9,282 bases of DNA from SYOC01 sp050185455 (GTDB taxonomy: Bacteria; Desulfobacterota; Binatia; Bin18), in contig JBFWZL010000250.1 in assembly GCA_050185455.1 (NCBI GenBank), forward strand, positions 1-9,282, read 5' to 3'. The notes beneath the pieces were generated by a model, which saw only the letters and a program-made list of their open reading frames with translations, was not told the DNA's origin and ran no database searches. This document shows positions 1-5,921 of the stretch, in pieces. The first letter of the stretch is position 1, and every line of letters starts with the position of its first letter. A program made the position numbers and the translations under genes.

Positions 1-2819
1 TGTTCTCGGACTGCTTGCACGTCTCGGCGGAGAAAATGGAGCCAGCAAACAGCCCATATTAAGGTTCCAGCTAAGTTGAAAGGATGAGACAGTTCACGGG
101 TCAAGGTCACCGCTTCGGAACTCTTCTTCAGGGCCTGGTCTGGGTAGCCCAGCGCCCAAAGCGCTAGCGTTGCATGAGAGAGGCTCGCCATTCCGGGGTC
201 TTGTCCAAAACGGAAGGCATTGGGGCGATGTCGCTGAGGCTCGTAGAGACTTCTTACTTGCTCAAAATGCGCTTGAGCTGGGACAAAGTCTCCACAATAG
301 AACGAGATTAGCCCCAGCATATGGTGGGAGCCAAGGAAACGGTCCGGTCTATGCTCACGCCGAGCCAGACTTAAACACTGCTCTCCCAACTCACGGGCGG
401 TCGTAAGCTCCGCCCGCACCAGATAAAACCCACACAGGCCAAGGAGTGCGGGGAAGAGATGCGGAGTGTCTCTTCCCTGCTGGCACAATACGCGTGCCCG
501 CGAGTAGGCGTGTTCCACTCCTGGATCCGCATAGCCCTTCGTAGCCATCAACGGGACACCAAGGGCGAGTTGTAAGGAGAGTTCCTGTTGCGCGCGCTCG
601 GAAGTATCCGGTAGGGTTTTCAACAACTCCAGCCCTCTGGTGAGGTGACTGATTGCCTCTGCAGGTGCTGAGTGTTGAGTAGCTCTTTGGCCTGCTTGCA
701 GCCAGTAAGGAATGGCTTGGACAATGAGGCCCGCTTCCGTGTAGTGATGCGCCACCAACTCCGGTTGCGTCTCTTGAACATCGGGAAACCGCTTCTGCAA
801 CATTTGTGCTATCTGCTGGTGATAATGCCGCCGCGTGTTCTTGAGTAACGATTGATAAGCAGCGTCCTGAATCAGGGCATGCTTGAAGAGGTAGGCAGCC
901 TGTGGAGGGAGTCCGCGCTGATAGAGTAGCTCCGCCTTAACCAATTGCTGCAACTCTTGTTGTAATGCGCTGTCGTCCAGGGACGAAAGCGCTCTTAGGA
1001 ACTCATAGTTGAATTCTCGCCCCAAAGTCGCGCCCAACTGCGCCACTTCTTTCGCCGCCCCAAGCCGATCCAGTCGGGCCATGAGTGAATCTTGTAACGT
1101 GGCGGGAATAGATAGGAGTGGGGGCGCGGCGCGCCGCGCCTCTAAGTCGAATCCAGACTCCATAACGGTTTTGGTTAATTCTTCCACAAACAGCGGCACC
1201 CCATCGGTCTTCCTCACGATTTGTTGCATTACCTCCGTGGACAAAGCTGTCCTCTCGTTCGTCATTCGTTCGACCATCGCTTTGACGTGCTGTCGTCCCA
1301 AGCGGTTAAGCGTGAGCTGGCTCATATACGAACGTATTTCCCAGGGCAAATGAAACTCCGGGCGAAACGTTACTACGGTCAGCAGCCGGATAGGCGGCGC
1401 CTGGTTCAGCAACAACTTGAGCACTGCGAGTGAGGACGGATCGGCCCAGTGCAGATCCTCCCAGACACTGTAGACCGGTCCCTCTTCCGTCTCCTCCACG
1501 AACCAAGCCACCAGCGCATCTTGAGTCATCTGTTTCTGCTTTTGCGGGCTCATCGCCAGAGGCGGAGAATGCTCGGGGAATGGCAGCGACAAGAGCGCGG
1601 CCAAAAGCGAAGGCGTATCGGGCCGTGGAAACCGATAGCGACTAAGTCTCTGTTGGAGTTTCTCTAGTTTCGTCGTGGGAGAATCGTCTCGGCCAAACTG
1701 TAATGCTCGCTGCAGGTAGTCGATGATGGGATAGAGCGCGCTGTTCTGATGATAAGGCGAACCGTGAAACTCGAGGCAGGCGGCGCCTTCATGCTCAACG
1801 CGTTCTCTCATCGTCTCCACGAGCCGGGATTTGCCAATGCCCGGCTCCCCACTGAGTAGAACAACTTGCCCGGCGCCTACTTTAGCTTGTTCCCAACGTC
1901 TCCGCAGCAGTTCGAGTTCTTCTTCCCGGCCCACTAGTGGCGTCAAGCCTCTTCGGACCGCTACCGCAAAACGGCTTTGGAGTCCACTCTCGCGCACGAC
2001 ACGGTACAACGTCAGTGGAGTGGACAACCCTTTGATCTCCTGGAGTTCACGATCCCGACACTCGAACAACCCCTCCACCAGACGGCACGTCGCCTCGCTG
2101 ATGACCACCGTGTCCGGCTCAGCCAGTCCTTGCAGCCGGGCGGCAATATTGGGCGTCTCACCCACGATGCCTAGGGGCTCGGGTTGGTCGCCCACACCCA
2201 TCTCCCCAGCCACGACCAGACCGGTGTGAATGCCGATGCGGACTTGGAGAGGAAGAACTTCCGAACCGCGACCGTAAGGGAGCGGAACGTTCGCCGCTTG
2301 CTGACGTGTGCGGCTTTGTAGCGCCTCGATAATCTCCAACCCGGCTCGCACAGCGCGTTGGGCATCGTCTTCGTGCGCCAACGGATAACCAAAATACACC
2401 AACAACCCATCACCGATGTATTTCGCCAGATGTCCGTCAAAGCGGCGGATGACGGTGGCGCAGGTTTCCCGATATGCCTGGATGATTAGACGCAACTCTT
2501 CGGGATCAAGCTGCGCAGAGAGCGCAGTGGAGCCCACCAGGTCACAGAACATCACGGTCAATTGACGACGTTCACCGTCACTGTGTCTAGAGTCCTTCAG
2601 TCCAGAATTGAGGGTCTGCGGGTCGAAGGTTGGAAGCTGGGAACGTGAAACCGGGGATTGGGAGTGTGGAGCGAGCAGAGAGCCACATTCGCTGCAAAAT
2701 TTTGCTTCACCTGGATTCGTAGTTCCACAGGATTTACAGTAGAGAGCAAACGCACAGCCACATTCATTACAGAACTTTGCTCCTTCGCGATTATCAAGCC
2801 CACAGCTCACACAGCGCAT
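1..2819 (-). CDS. Adenylate/guanylate cyclase with N-terminal double zinc ribbon, AAA ATPase and TPR region (C-terminus off window)
   Basis: The reading frame is open from ATG 2819 to base 1, about 940 residues with no stop; the C-terminus lies beyond the left edge. An in-frame TAA at 2838-2840 leaves this ATG as the first possible one, with GAGGG at 2833-2837 about 13 nt upstream. Residues 3-45 form two zinc ribbons (C3/C6/C17/C20 and C28/C31/C42/C45). Residues ~84-270 are a class III cyclase domain with metal-binding aspartates D93 (FCDLVGST) and D137 (KYIGDG), followed by GIVGETPNIAARL. A P-loop (GEPGIGKS, 324-331) and a Walker B-like stretch (EDLHWAD, 454-460) mark a STAND/AAA_16 ATPase. 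From about residue 690 the chain is helical and TPR-like. The order matches a known family of ~1100-residue signalling proteins, so some 150-200 residues are probably missing. It likely makes cAMP or cGMP in the cytoplasm in response to a protein partner; that role is inferred. It is divergent from the catabolic-looking block. Confidence 0.93.
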   Translation of the reverse strand, partial: MRCVSCGLDNREGAKFCNECGCAFALYCKSCGTTNPGEAKFCSECGSLLAPHSQSPVSRSQLPTFDPQTLNSGLKDSRHSDGERRQLTVMFCDLVGSTALSAQLDPEELRLIIQAYRETCATVIRRFDGHLAKYIGDGLLVYFGYPLAHEDDAQRAVRAGLEIIEALQSRTRQQAANVPLPYGRGSEVLPLQVRIGIHTGLVVAGEMGVGDQPEPLGIVGETPNIAARLQGLAEPDTVVISEATCRLVEGLFECRDRELQEIKGLSTPLTLYRVVRESGLQSRFAVAVRRGLTPLVGREEELELLRRRWEQAKVGAGQVVLLSGEPGIGKSRLVETMRERVEHEGAACLEFHGSPYHQNSALYPIIDYLQRALQFGRDDSPTTKLEKLQQRLSRYRFPRPDTPSLLAALLSLPFPEHSPPLAMSPQKQKQMTQDALVAWFVEETEEGPVYSVWEDLHWADPSSLAVLKLLLNQAPPIRLLTVVTFRPEFHLPWEIRSYMSQLTLNRLGRQHVKAMVERMTNERTALSTEVMQQIVRKTDGVPLFVEELTKTVMESGFDLEARRAAPPLLSIPATLQDSLMARLDRLGAAKEVAQLGATLGREFNYEFLRALSSLDDSALQQELQQLVKAELLYQRGLPPQAAYLFKHALIQDAAYQSLLKNTRRHYHQQIAQMLQKRFPDVQETQPELVAHHYTEAGLIVQAIPYWLQAGQRATQHSAPAEAISHLTRGLELLKTLPDTSERAQQELSLQLALGVPLMATKGYADPGVEHAYSRARVLCQQGRDTPHLFPALLGLCGFYLVRAELTTARELGEQCLSLARREHRPDRFLGSHHMLGLISFYCGDFVPAQAHFEQVRSLYEPQRHRPNAFRFGQDPGMASLSHATLALWALGYPDQALKKSSEAVTLTRELSHPFNLAGTLIWAVCWLHFLRRDVQAVRE

Positions 2820-2848
2820 GTTGTTTTTTTTACCCTCTTAATGACACC

Positions 2849-2876
2849 AGAATAAGAAAAATATTTTCTTCATCAA
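2849..2876 (-). promoter_or_regulatory. Candidate promoter of the cyclase gene
   Basis: On the minus strand, TTGATG (2871-2876) and TATTCT (2849-2854) are separated by 16 nt in a very AT-rich stretch. Each matches the sigma-70 consensus at 4 of 6 positions. A start near 2842 would give a leader of about 22 nt that contains the GAGGG ribosome-binding site. The call rests on hexamer similarity and position only. Confidence 0.35.
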
Positions 2877-2885
2877 ATAGAAGAA

Positions 2886-2943
2886 TCGCCTCATTTAAAC
2901 ACTCACACGCTGGAGGCGAATGGCAGCTATACTCCAGTGTGAG
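2886..2943. repeat. Overlapping, mutually exclusive inverted repeats in the divergent region
   Basis: Two stems share bases. Stem A pairs TCGCCTC (2886-2892) with GAGGCGA (2913-2919), 7 bp across a 20-nt spacer. Stem B pairs CTCACA (2902-2907) plus CTGGAG (2910-2915) with CTCCAG (2932-2937) plus TGTGAG (2938-2943), which makes 12 bp with a 2-nt bulge (2908-2909) and a 16-nt loop. Bases 2913-2915 belong to both, so only one stem can form at a time. The site lies just upstream of the cyclase promoter candidate and about 240 bp upstream of the SnoaL-like gene. An operator for a dimeric regulator, or an RNA hairpin from a more distal start, are both possible. Confidence 0.5.
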
Positions 2944-3125
2944 GGGGTAACAAGGAATCTGAACCCGCGGAAATGCCGTCACGTAAGAGGGCACGAGACA
3001 CTGACCAGAACCAGGACTCGTTTTCCATATCGCATTTCCCCGCGCCTCTTATAACACTGTCGCTGGCAGAGCGGAAGAAGAACACCTCAGCGTCGTCTTT
3101 CTTTCTGACGGAAAATCTGCAAAGC

Positions 3126-3154
3126 TTCGCTCGTTAGGCGGCAATCTTCATAAT
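3126..3154 (+). promoter_or_regulatory. Weak candidate promoter for the SnoaL-hydrolase-DUF1329 block
   Basis: CATAAT at 3149-3154 matches the -10 consensus at 5 of 6 positions. TTCGCT at 3126-3131 is 17 nt upstream but matches the -35 consensus at only 3 of 6. A start near 3161 would give a leader of about 22 nt before the ATG at 3183. This is the only promoter-like pair I could find close to the first gene of the block. Confidence 0.28.
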
Positions 3155-3182
3155 CGTAATTTATCACACGGGGTACATACGT

Positions 3183-3548
3183 ATGGAAACGCCGACATGG
3201 GTTCCTATGCTCTTTCAGGCGCTCGACACCTTTAGCACGGAGACATTTGCAAGCTTCCTCACCGATGAGGCAGTCTTCGTTTTTGGCAACGCCGAACCAG
3301 TGAGAGGCAAACAGACTATTCACGATGTCGTGGCCGGTTTTTTCGCCAGCATTCAAGCGATTCGCCATGACCTCTTAGAAACCTGGACGCTTCCGGGAAC
3401 AGTCATTTGTCGTGGTATCGTCACGTACACGCGCGCCAATGGCAGTCAGCTCTCCGTGCCGTTCGCCAATGTGTTCAAACTTAAGAACGACTTGATTCAA
3501 GATTATTTAATTTATGTTGACAACTCGCAATTATATGAAAATCATTGA
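3183..3548 (+). CDS. SnoaL-like / nuclear transport factor 2 family protein
   Basis: The product is a 121-residue single-domain protein of the NTF2/SnoaL fold, the usual length for the family. The N-terminal helix leads into FLTDEAVFVFGN (about residues 25-36), then VRGKQTIHDVVAGFF (about 40-54), the helix-strand unit that lines the family's pocket. Strands VICRGIVTYTRANG, PFANVFKL and DYLIYVDNS close the cone. This fold covers small isomerases, cyclases and ligand-binding proteins (ketosteroid isomerase, SnoaL), so the reaction cannot be fixed from sequence. There is no signal peptide, so it is cytoplasmic. The ATG at 3183 has only a weak GGGG (3170-3173) in the ribosome-binding position. 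It opens the plus-strand block, 29 bp upstream of the alpha/beta hydrolase, and a role in processing the same substrate is inferred from that. Confidence 0.82.
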   Translation: METPTWVPMLFQALDTFSTETFASFLTDEAVFVFGNAEPVRGKQTIHDVVAGFFASIQAIRHDLLETWTLPGTVICRGIVTYTRANGSQLSVPFANVFKLKNDLIQDYLIYVDNSQLYENH

Positions 3549-3577
3549 ATTTTTAGTTCCCCAAAAGGAGGTCGGTT

Positions 3578-4453
3578 ATGACAACCAACACACCAAAGAC
3601 GTACGAGATCGAGGTCGAGGATGTTGACTACATCCGCCACGGGGACACGCCGCTGCTAGCGCGCCTATTCAAGCCGCGCGGGAAAGGCCCTTTCCCGCTT
3701 ATCGTCGATTTACATGGCGGCGCCTGGAACCTGGGCGACCGCCTTATGGACACTCCCATCAATGAACCGCTCGCGAAAAGCGGCGTGGTAGTGGCGGCGC
3801 TGGATTTTCGCATGCCGCCGGTAGCGCCCTACCCTGCTTCACTAGCCGACATCAATTATGCCATCCGCTGGCTGAAGACTCGCGCATCAACCTGGGGCAG
3901 TCTCCCCGAACTGGTCGGTATCTTAGGCAGCTCTAGTGGCGCCCATCAGGCCATGTTGCTCGGGATGCGACCGCACGATCCTCGCTACTCGGCGTTACCG
4001 CTCCCGGCTGGGACTCCCGTCGTTGACGCCACGGTGAACTGTGTTGTCCTGTGCTGGCCGGTCATTGATCCACTGGCGCGCTATCACTATGCCAAAAAGG
4101 TGAAGGCCGGCGGCAAGCCGTATCCAGAACTCATCGACATGGTGCTACCTCTCCACGATAAATACTGGCAAAGCGAAGACGCTATGGCGGAAGGCAACCC
4201 GGTGCTGGCGTTGGAGCGCGGCGAACGAGTCGCCATGCCGCCAGTGCTTTACATTCAAGGCGATAAAGACATCGCGCATCCCCGCGTAGACCTCGACCGC
4301 TTCGTCGCGAACTATCGTAAGGCAGGCGGCCAGGTGGAGTTGGAGATGTACGAAGGTGAGGCGGAAGGCTTCATTATTAGAAAGCCGGCGTCGCCTGCTT
4401 CCGCCCAGGCGCTGGAAAAGATCATCGAGTTCGTCCACCAGCAGGTTCGCTAA
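3578..4453 (+). CDS. Alpha/beta hydrolase, HSL/carboxylesterase-like, with atypical triad
   Basis: The product has 291 residues with an alpha/beta-hydrolase fold and no signal peptide, so it should be cytoplasmic. The oxyanion-hole motif HGGAW is at residues 46-50, followed by a conserved ALDFRM-PP-APYPA segment (74-87). The nucleophile elbow GSSSG is at 117-121 (S119 the nucleophile) and the acid region QGDKD at 227-231 (D231 or D229). In hormone-sensitive-lipase and peptidase-like relatives the next conserved motif is usually (G)HGF with the catalytic His; here it reads GEAEGF (260-265), with E263 at the His position. The enzyme may use another base, or act on its ligand without normal esterase chemistry. 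A near-perfect AAGGAGGT (3565-3572) sits 5 nt before the ATG and supports this start and strong translation. It lies 29 bp after the SnoaL-like gene and 28 bp before the DUF1329 start, so the three are probably cotranscribed. Family assignment is firm; the substrate is unknown. Confidence 0.88.
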   Translation: MTTNTPKTYEIEVEDVDYIRHGDTPLLARLFKPRGKGPFPLIVDLHGGAWNLGDRLMDTPINEPLAKSGVVVAALDFRMPPVAPYPASLADINYAIRWLKTRASTWGSLPELVGILGSSSGAHQAMLLGMRPHDPRYSALPLPAGTPVVDATVNCVVLCWPVIDPLARYHYAKKVKAGGKPYPELIDMVLPLHDKYWQSEDAMAEGNPVLALERGERVAMPPVLYIQGDKDIAHPRVDLDRFVANYRKAGGQVELEMYEGEAEGFIIRKPASPASAQALEKIIEFVHQQVR

Positions 4454-4471
4454 AGAATAGCGGTAAAAGAT

Positions 4472-4478
4472 GAGGAAG
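4472..4478 (+). promoter_or_regulatory. Ribosome-binding site that selects the second ATG of the DUF1329 gene
   Basis: GAGGAAG lies 3' of the first possible ATG (4470, read ATGAGG) and 6 nt, counted from its GAGG core, before the second ATG at 4482. Nothing Shine-Dalgarno-like precedes the ATG at 4470. The second ATG is therefore the better start, four residues downstream of the longest reading. Confidence 0.6.
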
Positions 4479-4481
4479 AAC

Positions 4482-5771
4482 ATGAATAGGCAAGGAACCA
4501 GAGCTGGAAAGTTAGGATATAAAGATAAGCACGGTATCATCGTCTTTTTAGGATTGGTTCTTTTCCCGGTGGTAGGATGGACCGAAACCGACGCCCCCCA
4601 AAAGCAGCTTCAGGCGATCTTTTTTCCTTACCGTCATGAGACGCCAAAAACTGCGGGCATCACGCCGGGTATGACGCTTACCAAAGAGAATGCGCAGGTG
4701 GCGGCTGAAGTGTTGCCGTCTGAACTCCTTGACCATCTTGCGGCCGGAGAGTTCACCATTACCGTTCAAGACACCACCGACACCCCGTTACGTCAGGAAT
4801 ATATTGACGCGAGCCTTCAACATTACGGCACAGCGGCGGTGGGTGGAGCAGCACTGCAAAACTATGTAGCTGGATTACCTTTTCCGCTCCTTGATTCGCA
4901 CGACTCCCAGGCTGGACTAAAGGCCGCATGGAATTACCGTTACCGTGACCGCGGCAAGAATGTCCAGTATTGGCCAACGAATGAGCACCGCACAGGGAGC
5001 GGAGCCGTAGAGCGTTCGGAAAGTTTCTATATCGTGATGCAATTCGGGGCTGGCCAACTAGATTCAGCGAGCAGCAGCGAGGCGAGAGAAAATGGGGAAA
5101 TCTATTCCAAACGCTATATGCGTTTTCTTGCTCCAGCAGACGCCGAAGGACAACAGATCCTGAGCCTGACGTATGAGGATGATACACGTCTGGATGATCA
5201 ATGGCTCTATGACGTCAAAACGCGACGGACCCGCAAAGTGATTTACAACCCTTACGCGGCGCCGGGCAATGGCCAGCTCTTGTCCGAAGATACTTCGGGC
5301 TTCAATGGTTACATCCATGTATATGACTGGACCTACCTCGGAGAAAAAATTGTCCTGGCGCCGAGTCCGATTCAGAGCACGGAACCGACGCTCGGAGGCA
5401 AAGGGTCTTGGTATCCTCAAGATCCTTGGGAACTGCGTAAAGCCATCGTTCTGGAAGCAAAGTCACCATCTTCGCATCCCGTGTATAGTCGACGCCTGCT
5501 CTACCTTGACGCCCAGACGTACGCCAACCTATATACTTTCGCCTACGACCACACGGGCAAACACCAGCGGACGTTCCTACAGATTTACTTTCATCCACAG
5601 TTCAATCCTTGGAACAATCCAGTATGGTTGCCGCAACTCGCCGCGCAGTTGTCCATCGATTATGAGCAGGACCGGGCGTCCATCTTTCAAACGCACAAGG
5701 TTGTGTACAATACGGATCTCAACGAAAACCGCTGGTTCAGCGTAATGGCGCTCATGCTTTACGGAAAATGA
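4482..5771 (+). CDS. Exported DUF1329 domain protein
   Basis: From the preferred ATG at 4482 the product is 429 residues (433 if ATG 4470 is used). A basic N-terminus with R and K up to residue 16 is followed by a hydrophobic core (about 18-32), then polar WTETD, which reads as a Sec signal peptide cleaved near residue 33-35. There is no lipobox cysteine. The mature part matches DUF1329 proteins: a TKENAQ-like start, KNVQYWPTNEHR near 159-170, and around 230-290 a stretch EDDTRLDDQWLY, RRTRKV, GFNGYIHVYDWTYLGEK. Family members resemble LolA/LppX-type beta folds, are periplasmic or outer-membrane associated, and their biochemical role is not established. A hydrolase and an amidohydrolase flank it, which suggests uptake or handling of the same hydrophobic substrate; that is inference. 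The usual DUF1302 partner gene is not in this window. Confidence 0.9.
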   Translation: MNRQGTRAGKLGYKDKHGIIVFLGLVLFPVVGWTETDAPQKQLQAIFFPYRHETPKTAGITPGMTLTKENAQVAAEVLPSELLDHLAAGEFTITVQDTTDTPLRQEYIDASLQHYGTAAVGGAALQNYVAGLPFPLLDSHDSQAGLKAAWNYRYRDRGKNVQYWPTNEHRTGSGAVERSESFYIVMQFGAGQLDSASSSEARENGEIYSKRYMRFLAPADAEGQQILSLTYEDDTRLDDQWLYDVKTRRTRKVIYNPYAAPGNGQLLSEDTSGFNGYIHVYDWTYLGEKIVLAPSPIQSTEPTLGGKGSWYPQDPWELRKAIVLEAKSPSSHPVYSRRLLYLDAQTYANLYTFAYDHTGKHQRTFLQIYFHPQFNPWNNPVWLPQLAAQLSIDYEQDRASIFQTHKVVYNTDLNENRWFSVMALMLYGK

Positions 5772-5789
5772 GGACCTGTTGGGCCTATA

Positions 5790-5805
5790 AAGGCGTCGAC
5801 GCCTT
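5790..5805. repeat. 16-bp perfect palindrome after the DUF1329 gene
   Basis: AAGGCGTCGACGCCTT is its own reverse complement and is centred between 5797 and 5798. It begins 18 nt after the DUF1329 stop and ends 46 nt before the TTGACA element of the next promoter candidate. As RNA it gives a 6-bp stem with a TCGA loop. There is no following T-run, so it makes a poor intrinsic terminator; an operator for a dimeric repressor or activator is at least as likely. Confidence 0.55.
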
Positions 5806-5851
5806 GCCCTCCGAACGGCGGCTCTCACTTTGTTATCGCCAAGTAGACCTG

Positions 5852-5879
5852 TTGACATCCGTGGCCAGTGTAGTATTCG
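5852..5879 (+). promoter_or_regulatory. Candidate promoter of the amidohydrolase gene
   Basis: A perfect -35 hexamer TTGACA (5852-5857) is followed after 16 nt by TATTCG (5874-5879), which keeps the TAT of a -10 but matches only 3 of 6 positions. A start near 5886 would give a leader of about 36 nt containing the AAGGAGG ribosome-binding site at 5910-5916. The poor -10 suggests either a need for an activator or a chance match. If real, the amidohydrolase can be expressed separately from the three upstream genes. Confidence 0.42.
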
Positions 5880-5921
5880 AGTTGGAGAGAATGATCACAT
5901 CACCCTGTAAAGGAGGGAATT

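Larger units (their letters stand above)
2820..3182. other. Divergent intergenic region, 363 bp
   Basis: This region separates the cyclase gene (leftward) from the SnoaL-like gene (rightward). The left third is AT-rich and holds the cyclase promoter candidate. The part at 2886-2943 carries overlapping inverted repeats, and 3126-3154 holds a promoter candidate for the rightward block. The stretch 2944-3125 shows no structure that I can name. It does contain a 54-codon open frame from ATG 2973 to TAG 3137, with no convincing ribosome-binding site and no recognisable similarity, so it is not called as a gene. I see no RNA gene or transposon end here. Confidence 0.6.

Noticed and set aside
1009..1353. 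114-codon plus-strand frame opposite the cyclase gene
   Set aside because: It lies wholly inside the ATPase/TPR coding region of the opposite strand, which has clear family motifs. Its Ser/Arg-rich product looks like antisense reading.
1..2819. Possible frameshift or pseudogene in the cyclase gene, because it is so long and ends at the window edge
   Set aside because: The frame stays open and family-like from the zinc ribbons through the TPR segment up to base 1. The protein is simply cut by the window.
2973..3137. 54-codon open frame (ATG 2973, TAG 3137) in the divergent intergenic region, plus strand
   Set aside because: It has no Shine-Dalgarno in the right place, no recognisable similarity and a low-complexity Ser/Lys-rich composition. 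It overlaps the region where the promoter of the next gene must lie.
5269..5745. 158-codon frame within the DUF1329 gene, same strand
   Set aside because: It is an out-of-frame reading rich in Arg, Ser and Thr, while the DUF1329 frame is continuous and family-typical through the same bases.
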